Numbered from the stretch's first letter, positions 47,679 through 57,104 are shown. The stretch is 64,000 nucleotides of DNA from Microbacterium suwonense (GCF_030296555.1 NZ_AP027728.1:1178001-1242000), one strand, 5' to 3'. Notes: generated from the letters alone by a model not told the origin. Program-made: numbers and translations.

Positions 47679-48662
47679 ATGCCGAAAGACCTCGACCTCC
47701 CTGCCGCGCGGTTGATGCTGCGCACGCGTGAGGATCTGCTCGCCGGGGGCATGACGGAACGCGATATCGCCGCCCAGGTCACGGCGAAGCTGCTGATCCG
47801 CATCCGCCGGGGGCGGTACGTCTCTGCCGTCGACTGGGACGGACTCTGGAACGAAGGACGCCACCTGCTGCAGGTACTCGCCTTCCACCTCAACGCTCGC
47901 GCCCCGGGTCCGCTCTTCTGGGGTCCCTCGGCAGCCGTCCTGCATGGCCTCCCGCTCTATCGACTCGCCCCCACGGCGGTCCATGTCGTCATCCTCGGCG
48001 AGCGACACAGCCGCTCACGCACCGGAATCGCCTGGCACGATGTCGGAATCGCCGACGCCGATATGGTCGAGATCGACGGCATCCGATGCACCTCCCTGGA
48101 TCGCACCGTCCTCGACATGGCGCGTTCATTCCCGGAGGAGGTGGGGGTCTCCGTCGCGGATGCCGCGCTGCGGCGAGAGGCCGTCACCGGACATGTGCAG
48201 GATCGCGACCGCGCGGAGCACTGGCGCGGACGGATGCTGGAGCGCGCTCTCACTGTGCACACCCGCGGCATCCGCAGTGCACGTCGGCTGATCGAGTTCG
48301 CAGACGGCAGAGCGCAGCTCCCCGGCGAGAGCGTGAGCCGGCTGCAGCTGGATCGTCTCGGCTATCGCGGCCTCGATCTCCAGGTGCACGTCGTGGGGCC
48401 CGATCAGGAGGACTACTGGATGGACTTCGGTTTTCCTCGTTCGCGGGTCTTCGGAGAGTTCGACGGGCGCGGCAAGTACCTCCAAGGCGATCTGCGTGGA
48501 GATCGTGCGATCGAGGACGTCATCCTCGACGAGAAGCGCCGCGAGGACATCGTCCGCGGGGTGACAGGCTGGCGCACCACCCGGTGGGCCTCCGAGCACA
48601 TCCGCACGCTCGACGTCTTCGCCCGGCGGCTGCAGGCGTTCGGTCTGCGTCCTCCCGGCTGA
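47679..48662 (+). CDS. Unit B: AbiEi-like / DUF559-type nuclease-like protein
   Basis: 327 residues, intact. Winged-helix N-terminus (ARLMLRTREDLLAGGMTERD, then LIRIRRGRYV, about residues 8-48). Middle FWGPSAAVLHGLPLYRLAPT and ALHRTVLDMAR-like CTSLDRTVLDMARSF, as in AbiEi-type actinobacterial proteins. The C-terminus (about 205-320) has the PD-(D/E)XK pattern ESVSRLQLDRLGY, DYWMDFGFPRSRVFGEFDG, ILDEKRREDI. The GEFDGxxKYL segment is shared with unit C. Function not demonstrated; DNA nicking or cleavage is inferred. It separates metY from metX. Confidence 0.8.
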   Translation: MPKDLDLPAARLMLRTREDLLAGGMTERDIAAQVTAKLLIRIRRGRYVSAVDWDGLWNEGRHLLQVLAFHLNARAPGPLFWGPSAAVLHGLPLYRLAPTAVHVVILGERHSRSRTGIAWHDVGIADADMVEIDGIRCTSLDRTVLDMARSFPEEVGVSVADAALRREAVTGHVQDRDRAEHWRGRMLERALTVHTRGIRSARRLIEFADGRAQLPGESVSRLQLDRLGYRGLDLQVHVVGPDQEDYWMDFGFPRSRVFGEFDGRGKYLQGDLRGDRAIEDVILDEKRREDIVRGVTGWRTTRWASEHIRTLDVFARRLQAFGLRPPG

Positions 48663-48719
48663 GCACATTCCCTCGCCCCGCGCCGCCCCGCCCGTCCCCC
48701 GACGCCCGTTCCCCGACGC

Positions 48720-48799
48720 CGAGACCCCTCCTGCCCGCCGAGACCCCTCCTCAATTGCGCATTTCCCGAGGGGTGTGGGCGATCATGAGGGGTCTCGGC
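48720..48799. repeat. Unit B right palindromic element (80 bp)
   Basis: 31-base arms (48720-48750 and 48769-48799) match at 26 of 31 positions around an 18-base loop. The right arm shares GAGGGGTGTGGGC and CATGAGGGGT with the left element at 47545-47570, and the loop length is the same. The left arm has diverged more. Confidence 0.88.
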
Positions 48800-48881
48800 G
48801 GAAGAGACGGAAGGAGGGAGAGTCGGGGCGGGGCGTCGCATCCGCGTAACCTGCCCTCACTTCGCACGGGTACGGGCGAGA

Positions 48882-50096
48882 ATGAGAGTCATGGACTGGC
48901 AGACGACCTCTGAGGACACGGTGCCATCGGCGCCCGTGACCGAGGCCGATGAGCGTCTGCTGCGCGCCCGTCCGCCCGCCACCGGCGCCTGGCGCGACGG
49001 GGATGCCGCGGGGCACCGCCGCTTCACCTTCCTGGGCGGCTTCCACACCGAGAGCGGCCAGCACCTGCCGGTCACCCGGCTGGCATGGGAGTCGTGGGGC
49101 GAGCTGAACGAGGCACGCGACAACGCCGTGCTGATCCTGCACGCGCTGACCGGAGACAGCCATGTTCGCGGCGAGGCCGGCGCAGGGCATCCGACCGCCG
49201 GCTGGTGGAACCCGGTCGTCGGGCCGGGTGCGGCCATCGACACCGACCGCTGGTTCGTGATCGCACCGAACATGCTCGGCGGATGCCAGGGATCCACGGG
49301 ACCGGCAAGCATCGCCCCGGACGGCCGGGAATGGGCCTCCCGCTTCCCCTACCTGACGATCCGCGACCAGGTCGCCGCGCAGGTGCGTCTGGCGGATGAG
49401 CTCGGCATCGATCGCTGGGCGGCCGTGATCGGCGGGTCGATGGGCGGAATGCACGCTCTGGAGTGGGCGGTGATGGAGCCCGAACGCGTCGAGCGGCTCG
49501 CGGTGCTTTCCTCTCCCCCAGCGACCACCGCCGACCAGTTGGCACTGAACTTCGTGCAGCTCGAGACCGTGCGCATGGATCCGCGCTTTGCCGGTGGCGA
49601 GTACTACGACGCTGCTCTCGGCGAAGGACCCCATCGCGGCCTCGCGCTAGCACGGCGCATGGCGCTGCTGAACTACCGCAGCCCGATCGAGCTCAATCAG
49701 CGCTTCCAGCGTTCCTGGCAGTCCGAGGTCTCGCCGCTCGGGCACGGCGGTCGCTTCGCGGTCGAGTCGTATCTGGACTTCCACGGCAACAAGTTCACCC
49801 GCCGCTTCGATGCGAACAGCTACATCACCGTCGTCGAGGCGATGAACTCGCACGACATCGGCCGTGATCGCGGCGGCGTCGAAGAAGCCCTGCACACCAT
49901 CACCGCGAAGAGCCTGGTGATCGGCATCGACACCGACCGGCTGTTCCCCGTCGACGGGCAGCAGCGCATCGCGCGCAGCCTCCCGAACCTCATCGACGAT
50001 GAGGCCATCGTGCTTGCCAGCGACTTCGGCCATGACGGATTCCTCATCGAGACCGATGAGGTCGGGATGCATCTGCGGCGGCTGCTGGCCGCCTGA
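48882..50096 (+). CDS. metX: Homoserine O-acetyltransferase MetX
   Basis: Acetyl-CoA-dependent activation of homoserine for methionine synthesis; alpha/beta-hydrolase fold. 404 residues. AVLILHALTGDSHVRG (oxyanion region), nucleophile elbow AVIGGSMGGMHALEWAV (about residue 185), substrate loop NMLGGCQGSTGP, and catalytic Asp/His in VIGIDTDRLFP and DFGHDGFLIE. A second ATG at 48891 (MDWQTTSED) is an equally possible start. A strong match to the acetyltransferase rather than succinyltransferase form. Confidence 0.94.
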   Translation: MRVMDWQTTSEDTVPSAPVTEADERLLRARPPATGAWRDGDAAGHRRFTFLGGFHTESGQHLPVTRLAWESWGELNEARDNAVLILHALTGDSHVRGEAGAGHPTAGWWNPVVGPGAAIDTDRWFVIAPNMLGGCQGSTGPASIAPDGREWASRFPYLTIRDQVAAQVRLADELGIDRWAAVIGGSMGGMHALEWAVMEPERVERLAVLSSPPATTADQLALNFVQLETVRMDPRFAGGEYYDAALGEGPHRGLALARRMALLNYRSPIELNQRFQRSWQSEVSPLGHGGRFAVESYLDFHGNKFTRRFDANSYITVVEAMNSHDIGRDRGGVEEALHTITAKSLVIGIDTDRLFPVDGQQRIARSLPNLIDDEAIVLASDFGHDGFLIETDEVGMHLRRLLAA

Positions 50097-50116
50097 GACG
50101 CGTGTGCGAACCCAGC

Positions 50117-50766
50117 TCAGCTGCGTTCGTACCTCCAGGGCGGCTCGCCCATCCACAGCCGGTGCCGGGCCCCGGGCGGACCGGGTTCGTCGGCATGCGC
50201 CTCGTCGCCGCCCCAGATCGCCAGCGGCACCCGCTCCTCCGTTCCCATCCGCGTCGTGAAGTACGCCGGCTCGCGGACTGCGGCGAGCGCATCATCGACG
50301 GTGCGATACTCCCGCAGGGCGTGCAGGGTGACCCATGTCGGCGGGAACAGCATGATCGAGCCGTCGGCATGGCCGGCGAACGCAGCCTGGGGCGTCATCC
50401 AGGCGGCCTCCTCGATCTCCCCGGGTTCGATCGCACCCGATCGCCCAGGTCGCGGGCGAGGAAGAACCAGGTGCGGAACTTCACCGGGGTCTCCTCCGGC
50501 GGCACCCAGCGCGAGAACAGGGTGAGATCGCCGATCCGGATGCCCGCCTCCTCGGCCGTCTCGCGCACGGCGGCGTTGCGCGCAGCATCCGCTTCGCCCA
50601 TCCCCTCAGCGGTGTCTCCGGGGTCGACGCGACCGCCGGGGAACACCCACGCGCCCGCGAACGACCCTGACGCCGGGCGGCGCAGCAGCAGCGACTCCAA
50701 CCCGGCCCGGCCGTCGCGCAGCACCACGGCGGTCCCGGCGACGCGGATCGGGCTCTCAGCGTTCAC
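50117..50766 (-). CDS. Nudix hydrolase, one frameshift
   Basis: About 216 residues. Nudix box WVFPGGRVDPGDT, with an insertion, then NAAVRETAEEAGIRIG (REXXEEXGI). Long C-terminal part with FPPTWVTLHALREY, typical of the actinobacterial NUDT19-like (CoA diphosphatase-type) members. One G missing at 50419-50422; restored, the protein reads RSNPGEIEEAAWMTPQAAFA. Substrate not predictable. Confidence 0.87.
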
Positions 50767-50772
50767 GCCGGC

Positions 50773-51102
50773 TCATTCCCCGTTCGCCGCCCGGGCCGAC
50801 TCCTCGATCGCCGCCTCCAGACGCTCGACCTTGGCATCCAGCTCACCGCTGTAACCGGGACGGATGTCGGCCTTCAGCACCAGCGAGACGCGCGAGCCGA
50901 AGGGCATCACCGCTTCTGTGGCGCGCTTGACGACCTCCATCACGGTGTCCCAGTCCGGACCCTCGATCTCGGTGAACATGCTCGTGGTGCGATGGGCGAG
51001 TCCGGAGTCCCGGACCACGCGCACGGCGGCGGCCACGGCGTCGTGGACGGAGTCTCCGGCACTGCCGTTGCCGGACGGGGCGACTGAGAATGCGACGAGC
51101 AT
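50773..51102 (-). CDS. Thiamine-binding (YkoF/MTH1187, DUF77) family protein
   Basis: 109 residues. The ferredoxin-like fold of the family is indicated by MLVAFSVAPSG, VHDAVAAAVRVVRDSGLAHR, TSMFTEIEGPDWDTVMEVVKRA and VSLVLKADIRPGYSG. Members bind thiamine or hydroxymethylpyrimidine-like ligands; physiological role unclear. Six bases upstream of the Nudix gene, so likely cotranscribed. Confidence 0.85.
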   Translation of the reverse strand: MLVAFSVAPSGNGSAGDSVHDAVAAAVRVVRDSGLAHRTTSMFTEIEGPDWDTVMEVVKRATEAVMPFGSRVSLVLKADIRPGYSGELDAKVERLEAAIEESARAANGE

Positions 51103-51118
51103 GGGATTCCTCCGGGTT

Positions 51119-52348
51119 TCAGTGTGCGGTCAGGGTTGCGACCGGAGCGCGCAGGACGGCGCGCACAGCGTGGGCGAGCAGGACGACCAGAAGCAGGTTC
51201 CGCACGGTCAGCACGAGCACCGCGAGCAGGTCGGCCCGCAGCAGCTGATCATAGACGAGCGGGTAGACGACGAAGGTCAGCGCGCACAGCAGCAGCACCA
51301 GCACGGTTGCCGTCCTCGCCCGTGTGCGGTCGAACACGATCCACAGGATCACCGGCGCGATCAGCCAGGTCTGGAACTGCGGAGAGCCGACCTTGTTGGT
51401 GACGATCAGCCCGGCGATGAGCGCGAGCGCCAGCGGCGGCAGCAGCCGCTGCCAGGGCACGCCTCTGCCTGCGCGCAGCACACCCAGAAGCAGGAGGCCG
51501 GCGATCACGGCCACCATCAGCGGCGTCAGCGCCGCCGAGACCGCATCGGCCCCGGGAGCAGCGATCTGGAAGGTGAGGATCACGGGGCTGTAGTCGATCC
51601 GTGCGGCGCCGAAGGCCGCCAACCACAGGAACGGGGTGGCCGCCACCGCCTCGATCTGCAGACCCCGGCCGGTCTGCATGGTGAGGAAGCCGAGCAGATG
51701 CTCCCCCGCACCAAGGGCCAGCAGCGCCCCCACGATCAGGACGGTCACGGATGCTGCGACCAGGAGCACCTGCACCGCGCGTCTGCCTGCCGCGGCCGCG
51801 GCAAGCACGATCGCGCCGGGCCAGATCTTGATCCACGCGCCGATCGTCAGCAGCGCCACCGCGACCTTCGGGCGTCGTGCGAGCCACAGCCCGCCGGCGA
51901 CGGCGAGCGGTACGGTGATCGCATCGATCCGGTAGATCGCGATCGGGCCGAGCAGCAGCAGCGCGCCGACCCAGAACCAGGCTGCGCGTCGGCGTCGTCG
52001 CGTGCCGCCGTTCCCGACCAGCACCGCGAAACCCAGCACGTCGCAGAGGGTGACCAGCAGCGCCCAGCCGATCAGATATCCGCCGTACTGCCCGAGCACG
52101 GCGATGAACGGCACGGCGAGCACGTGCGCCAGCAGCATCGGGATCAGCGCCAGCTGCGGATAGACCCAGCTCTCGGTGATCCCGACGACCGCCCCGCCGC
52201 CGAGCGCGGCGGAGGACCAGGGCTGGTACACGAGCACGACATCGCCCATCGGCTGGCTGGGCAGCACCCAGCCGAGCCAGGCGACGATCAGGTGTGCCGC
52301 GAGGAAGGCACCCCACAGCACCGCGGAGCGGGTTCTGCTGCGAGTCAT
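51119..52348 (-). CDS. Polytopic membrane protein, GT87/DUF2029-like mannosyltransferase
   Basis: 409 residues with about 10-11 membrane helices. The organisation (first loop MGDVVLVYQPWSSAALGGG containing an acidic residue, GIAIYRIDAIT-like IAIYRIDAITVPLAVAGG, and IGAWIKIWPGAIVLA) fits the DUF2029/GT87 polyprenyl-phosphomannose-dependent transferases of actinobacteria. Catalytic residues cannot be fixed from sequence. Ends 16 bases before the thiamine-binding gene. Confidence 0.65.
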   Translation of the reverse strand: MTRSRTRSAVLWGAFLAAHLIVAWLGWVLPSQPMGDVVLVYQPWSSAALGGGAVVGITESWVYPQLALIPMLLAHVLAVPFIAVLGQYGGYLIGWALLVTLCDVLGFAVLVGNGGTRRRRRAAWFWVGALLLLGPIAIYRIDAITVPLAVAGGLWLARRPKVAVALLTIGAWIKIWPGAIVLAAAAAGRRAVQVLLVAASVTVLIVGALLALGAGEHLLGFLTMQTGRGLQIEAVAATPFLWLAAFGAARIDYSPVILTFQIAAPGADAVSAALTPLMVAVIAGLLLLGVLRAGRGVPWQRLLPPLALALIAGLIVTNKVGSPQFQTWLIAPVILWIVFDRTRARTATVLVLLLCALTFVVYPLVYDQLLRADLLAVLVLTVRNLLLVVLLAHAVRAVLRAPVATLTAH

Positions 52349-52364
52349 CCGTGCGCCGTCGTCT

Positions 52365-53219
52365 TCATGCGATCAGTTCCGCGATCGTCGCCGGGAGTGC
52401 CTCGGCGACGTCCATCGCGACGATCGGATGCCCGACAGCGCCACCGTGCGCGCCGGATGCTCGGCGTGCCGCAGCCCCGTGCAGCCAGGCTGCCGCCGCA
52501 GCGGTCTGTTCGAGAGGACGCTCGGGGTTCGCCGCCAGCAGCGTGCCGAGGATTCCTGCAAGCACGTCTCCCGTGCCGGCCGTCGCCAACCAGGACGGCC
52601 CGTTCCCGACGGAGAGCATCTCACCGTCGGGCGCGGCGATCACCGTGCGGGCGCCTTTGCGCAGCACGACCGCGTCGAGTGCCCGCGCGGTCTGGCGGGT
52701 CTGCGCGATGGCTGCATCACCGGCATCCGCTCCCGATGCATCCGATTCCGCCGCGCCGCTGAGTCCGAGCTGCGCGCGCAGCCTGCCAAGCTCGCCGCCG
52801 TGCGGTGTGAGCACCAGGGGCGCAGTGGATCCGCGGGCCAGATCCAGCGCCCCGGCATCCACCACCACGGGTGCGTCGCCGGCGAGGATGCGGCAGAGCA
52901 CGGTCTGCTCGTGCTCGCTGCGGTGTGCGGCATCCGCCCCCGACCCGACCACCCACGCACCCACCCGGATGCGGCCGATGTCCGAGCCGACCACGGTCTC
53001 CGGCCGACGCGCCAGCACGGCATCCGCCGCATCGCCCAGATAGCGCACGTAGCCCGCACCGGTCCGCCACGCGGCTTCGACACCCAGCACGGCCGCGCCC
53101 GGGTACGCCGCCGACCCGGTGCGCAGCGCCACCACCCCGCGGGAGTACTTGTCGTCGGCCGCTGTGGGGATGCGCAGGAAGCCGATGGTGTCGTCCCTCG
53201 TCCACTCGCGGATCATCAT
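52365..53219 (-). CDS. nnrD: ADP-dependent NAD(P)H-hydrate dehydratase
   Basis: Repairs hydrated NAD(P)H. 284 residues, dehydratase domain only; the epimerase domain is absent, as in stand-alone CARKD proteins. DDKYSRGVVALRTGSAAYPG at the start, VVDAGALDL and LTPHGGELGRL in the middle, and the ribokinase-like anion hole SWLATAGTGDVLAGILGTLL (about residue 205) near the C-terminus. Divergent from the OYE-type gene. Confidence 0.92.
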   Translation of the reverse strand: MMIREWTRDDTIGFLRIPTAADDKYSRGVVALRTGSAAYPGAAVLGVEAAWRTGAGYVRYLGDAADAVLARRPETVVGSDIGRIRVGAWVVGSGADAAHRSEHEQTVLCRILAGDAPVVVDAGALDLARGSTAPLVLTPHGGELGRLRAQLGLSGAAESDASGADAGDAAIAQTRQTARALDAVVLRKGARTVIAAPDGEMLSVGNGPSWLATAGTGDVLAGILGTLLAANPERPLEQTAAAAAWLHGAAARRASGAHGGAVGHPIVAMDVAEALPATIAELIA

Positions 53220-53266
53220 CCCACGCTAGCGCGCCCGGCCGACGCAGCAGCGGGTAGCGTCGATGT

Positions 53267-54337
53267 GTGACTCTGCTGTTCTCCCCGCTGTCCCTCCGTT
53301 CCCGCACCTTCCGCAACCGCCTCTGGGTATCGCCGATGTGCATGTACAGTGCGGTGGACGGCGTCCCGCAGCGCTGGCATCGCACGCACCTGGCGCAGTT
53401 CGCCTCCGGCGGCGCCGGGCTCGTCATGGCCGAGGCGACCGGCGTCGTCCCGGAGGGAAGGATCTCGCCGCGGGACACCGGGCTGTGGTCCGACGAGCAG
53501 CGCGACGCCTGGGCGGACATCGTCGACGACGTGCACGAGCGCGGCAGCTTGATCGGCATCCAGCTCGCGCACGCCGGGCGGATGGCATCCACCTGGTGGC
53601 CGTGGGCCGACGAACGGGGCTCAGTGCCCGCCGGCAAGGGCGGCTGGCCCACCGTCGCGCCCTCTGCGATCGCCTTCGACGGGTATGCGGTGCCGGCTGT
53701 GCTGGACGCGGCCGGTATCGAGCGCGTTGCCTGCGGCTTCGCGGATGCCGCTCGACGCGCCACGGATGCCGGGTTCGACGTTCTCGAGGTGCACGGCGCC
53801 CACGGCTATCTGCTGCACGAGTTCCTCTCTCCGCTGTCGAACACGAGGGAAGACGAGTACGGCGGATCGCTGGAGAATCGTGCGCGGCTGCTGCTGAGGG
53901 TCGTCGAGGCCGTGCGCGCGGCGGCGGGCGAGGCCCTGCCCGTGTTCGTGCGGCTGTCGGCCACCGACTACGCCGAGGGCGGGTTCACCCCCGAGCAGGC
54001 CGCCCAGGTCGGCCGCTGGGCGGCGGATGCCGGTGCCGACCTGGTCGATGTCTCCAGCGGCGGCATCGTCGCCCGCCCGACGATCGACTACCGACCCGGG
54101 TTCCAGGTGCCCTTCGCCGCCACAGTGCGAGCGGAAGGTCGGGTGCCCACCGCGGCGGTCGGGCTGATCTCCTCGGGCACGCACGCCGAGGAGGTGCTGG
54201 CCTCGGGCGCGGCGGATGCCGTGTTCGCCGGCCGCGAGTGGCTGCGAGACCCGCACTTCGCCCTGCGCGCCGCGCACGAGCTGGGCGCCCAGACCGAGTG
54301 GCCACCGCAGTACCTGCGCGCCCGCTGGCGCGACTGA
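53267..54337 (+). CDS. Old yellow enzyme family NADH:flavin oxidoreductase (YqjM-like)
   Basis: FMN enzyme reducing activated alkenes. 356 residues. LWVSPMCMYSA with the YqjM-type cysteine that tunes FMN (about residue 25), IQLAHAGRMAS (His/Ala site), and the OYE signature VHGAHGYLLHEFLSPLSNTRE followed by DEYGGSLENRARLL. C-terminal arginine-rich tail PPQYLRARWRD contains the dimer-crossing arginine typical of YqjM. GTG start, possibly leaderless (TAGCGT box 10-15 bases upstream). Confidence 0.93.
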   Translation: MTLLFSPLSLRSRTFRNRLWVSPMCMYSAVDGVPQRWHRTHLAQFASGGAGLVMAEATGVVPEGRISPRDTGLWSDEQRDAWADIVDDVHERGSLIGIQLAHAGRMASTWWPWADERGSVPAGKGGWPTVAPSAIAFDGYAVPAVLDAAGIERVACGFADAARRATDAGFDVLEVHGAHGYLLHEFLSPLSNTREDEYGGSLENRARLLLRVVEAVRAAAGEALPVFVRLSATDYAEGGFTPEQAAQVGRWAADAGADLVDVSSGGIVARPTIDYRPGFQVPFAATVRAEGRVPTAAVGLISSGTHAEEVLASGAADAVFAGREWLRDPHFALRAAHELGAQTEWPPQYLRARWRD

Positions 54338-54352
54338 CCTGCCCCGGACGCC

Positions 54353-54406
54353 GCGCGACCCGCCGGATGGGGCGACCCGCCGGATGCCGCGCGACCTGCC
54401 GGAGGC
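54353..54406. repeat. Three tandem 18-bp repeats between convergent genes
   Basis: Units GCGCGACCCGCCGGATGG, GGCGACCCGCCGGATGCC and GCGCGACCTGCCGGAGGC at 54353, 54371 and 54389. They fill the gap between the OYE-type gene and the convergent CBS-protein gene. Not coding; may be slippage-generated. Confidence 0.7.
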
Positions 54407-54410
54407 TGCG

Positions 54411-55465
54411 TCAGCGACCGTAGCCGCGCCGGGTGGCGTCCTGCACCTCCCCGACGAGCTCTTCGAGGATGTCCTCCAGGAACAGCACGGCGGTCGTCTC
54501 GCCGGCGCCGTCACGCACCTTGGCGAGGTGGCGTCCGGCACGGCGCATCACGGCCAGCGCATCCTCCAGGTCCGTGTCCTCCTGCACGGGAACCATGTGA
54601 TGGATCCGCTTGGCGGGCAGTGGCGCATCCACATGCCCGTCGGCGTCCTCCGAGGCGCGCAGCACGTCCTTCAGATGCACATAGCCGACCGCGGTGCCGT
54701 CCGCATCCACGATCACGTAGCGTGAGAAGCCGTAGCGGGCGACGGCCCGCTCCACGTCGTCCGGCGTCGCCGTCTCGGGCAGCGTGATCAGATCGGCGAT
54801 CGGAACCGCGATCTCACGGGCCTTCTTGTCGGTGAACTCCACGACCGCGGCGACGGCACCGGAAGTGTCGGTGAGCACCCCTCGCGGCGGGACCGGTCCA
54901 CGATCGTCGCGACCTCCTCGATCGTGAACGTCGAGGCGGCCTCGTTCTTCGGCTCCACGCGGAACAGCCGCAGGAACGCGTTGGCCATCCCGTTGAGAGC
55001 GTGGATCACGGGCCCGAACACGCGGGACACCCACACCAGCGGCGGTGCGAGGATCAGCACGGCACGATCCGGGATCGAGAACGCCAGGTTCTTCGGCACC
55101 ATCTCGCCGAACACCACGTGCAGGAACGAGACCAGCGCGAGGGTCACGACGAAGGCGACCACCGAGATCACAGCGGGATCCCAGCCGACCGCGTGCATCG
55201 GGATCTCCAGCAGGTGGTGGATCGCCGGCTCCGAGACATTCAGGATCAGCAGCGAGCAGATCGTGATGCCCAGCTGCGAGGTCGCCAGCATCAGCGTGGC
55301 GTGCTCCATCGCGTACAGGGCTGTCGTGGCCGCCTTCGAGCCGCGCTCGGCCAGGGGCTCCACCTGCGATCTACGGGCGGAGATGACGGCGAACTCGCCG
55401 CCGACGAAGAAGGCGTTCGCCAGCAGCAGCACGACGAGCCACACCAGGCCTGCCCAATCGTTCAT
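54411..55465 (-). CDS. DUF21/CBS (CNNM/HlyC-CorC-like) membrane protein 2, one frameshift
   Basis: About 351 residues. DUF21 domain with three to four helices (first GLVWLVVLLLANAFFVGGEFAVI; split here as NDWAGLVWLVVLLLANAFFV), SQLGITICSLLILNVSEPAI and GEMVPKNLAFSIP, then a CBS pair (AVPIADLITLPETATPDDVE, HHMVPVQEDTDLEDALAVMR). No CorC_HlyC domain at the end. One G missing at 54878-54881 between the two parts. Family members transport or sense Mg2+. Its start overlaps the stop of the paralogue upstream. Confidence 0.88.
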
Positions 55466-56786
55466 CGGCCGGCCTCCGTCTGCTCGTCGGATTCGCCGCT
55501 GGGGTCGGGGTCGTAGCGCAGGCGGTCCACGCGCCGGCCGTCCATCCGGATCACCGTGAGCTTTCCGGTCGCCACGGGCACCTCGTCGCCGAGGGCGGGC
55601 ACGCGCTCGAGCAGGCTCATCACGTAGCCGCCGACGGTGTCGTACACCTCGCCCTCCGGCACGTCGATGCCGGTGCGTGCACGCAGCTCGTCAGGGCGCA
55701 GCTCGCCGGGGAAGGTGATCGAGTCCCCCGGCGGACGATGCCGGCCCGCGAGCGGTCGTGCTCGTCGAACACCTCGCCGACGATCTCCTCGATGAGGTCC
55801 TCCAGGGTGACGATGCCGGCCGTCCCGCCGTACTCGTCGACCACGACCGCCAGCTGATATCCCCTCGAGCGCAGCTCGGCGACGAGCACATCCAGGTGCA
55901 CCGTCTCGGGAACGCGCAGCGGTTCGCTGCTCAGTGCTCCGACCGGCACCTCACGGCGCTTCTCGCGGGGTACCGAGACGGCCGCCTTCACATGCACGAC
56001 GCCGGTGATGTCGTCGAGGTCGTCGTCGAAGACCGGGAAGCGGCTGTGGCCGGTGCTCCGTGCCAGCCGGATCACGTCATCCGCCGAGTCCCCCACCGAG
56101 ATCGCATGCATGCTCGGCCGCGGGGTCATGATGTCGTCGGCGGTGAGACGGGCGAAGGTGAGGCTGCGATCCAGCAGGCTCGCGGTGTCGGCCTCGAGCA
56201 CACCCTGGCTTGCCGATCGGCGCACCAGCGACGACAGCTCCTCGGCGCTGCGCGCACCGGAGAGCTCTTCCTTCGGCTCGATGCCGATCGCCCGCAGCAC
56301 CGCGTTCGCGCTGCCGTTGAGCAGCAGCACGGCCGGCTTGAAGACCACGGTGAACGCCGTCTGGAACGGGATCACGAGCTTGGCGGTCTGAATCGGCAGC
56401 GCCAGCGCGAAGTTCTTCGGCACCAGCTCGCCGATGATCATCGACAGGATGGTGGCCACGAGCATCGCGGCGGTCACCGAGATCGGGGTCGCCACACCGT
56501 CGGGCACGCCCCAGGCCTCCATCAGCGGCGCGAGCAGCTTCGAGATCGCCGGCTCCATCGTGTAGCCGGTCAGCAGCGTGGTCAGGGTGATTCCCAGCTG
56601 CGCCGCAGAGAGGTGCGTCGAGGTGATCTTCAGCGCACGGATGGTCAGGGCGAGACGGGACTCGCCCCGGGCCTGACGCGCCTCGAGCTCGGCGCGGTCG
56701 AGATTGACCAGGGCGAACTCGCTGGCGACGAACAGGCCGGTCCCGACGATGAGCAGCAGCCCCACGCCCAGCAGCAGATATTCCAT
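55462..56786 (-). CDS. DUF21/CBS/CorC_HlyC (CNNM-like) membrane protein 1, one frameshift
   Basis: About 441 residues: DUF21 (LFVASEFALVNLDRAELEAR, AAQLGITLTTLLTGYTMEPA, GELVPKNFALALP), CBS pair (DIMTPRPSMHAISVGDSADD, VVVDEYGGTAGIVTLEDLIE) and a C-terminal CorC_HlyC domain (VPEGEVYDTVGGYVMSLLER). Predicted Mg2+ or Co2+ efflux. Six G instead of five at 55725-55729 rejoins RRGDSITFPGELRPDEL. I start at ATG 56786 (MEYLLLGVGLLLIVGTG); the 18 extra codons upstream look unrelated. Confidence 0.9.
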
Positions 56787-56867
56787 CAGCTGAAGTCCTC
56801 GCAGAGAGCGAGAAGCGGGCAGTGGGGCGAGGGACTGCAAGAAGGAGGGTCGTCCATGGTGCCGACG

Positions 56868-56873
56868 ATCTTA
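56868..56873 (-). promoter_or_regulatory. Candidate -10 box for the two CBS-protein genes
   Basis: TAAGAT on the minus strand, preceded by TG, about 82 bases before the ATG at 56786. No convincing -35. Confidence 0.35.
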
Positions 56874-56944
56874 CAGAATCCGACTGTGAGACCGCGCGTG
56901 GGCCCGCGTCCGGCATCCGCCCCGCGCCCCTGTGTCCGGCCCCG

Positions 56945-57014
56945 GCATCCGCTGCACCTCCCGGCATCCGCTGCATCGATCGATGGAGCGGATGCTGAAG
57001 AGTGCAGCGCATGC
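56945..57014. repeat. Unit C left palindromic element (70 bp)
   Basis: Outer stem GCATCCGCTGCAC (56945-56957) with GTGCAGCGCATGC (57002-57014), 12 of 13 paired. Inner perfect stem GCATCCGCT (56964-56972) with AGCGGATGC (56987-56995). The loop contains the palindrome CATCGATCGATG. A second copy of identical length and loop is at 58204-58273. Confidence 0.88.
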
Positions 57015-57104
57015 GGACCGCGCGCGGGACGGATGCAGGAAAGTGCAGCGCATGCGGACCGTGCGCGGGACGGATGCAGGAAAGTGCAGCGCACGAGACG
57101 CGGG
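57001..57104. repeat. 41-bp tandem repeat (about 2.5 copies)
   Basis: Unit starts AGTGCAGCGCATGCGGACCG and ends CGGGACGGATGCAGGAA. Copies begin at 57001 and 57042 (one substitution between them), with a partial, diverged third from 57083. The unit contains the right arm of the unit C palindrome, so it looks like local amplification of the element's edge. It ends about 19 bases from the unit C gene's stop. Confidence 0.85.

Noticed and set aside
50864..52762. 632-codon open frame opposite the GT87-like gene
   Set aside because: Charged, low-complexity shadow of a membrane protein gene.
57001..57104. Possible CRISPR array
   Set aside because: The repeats are contiguous 41-bp tandem copies without unique spacers, and no cas genes are present.
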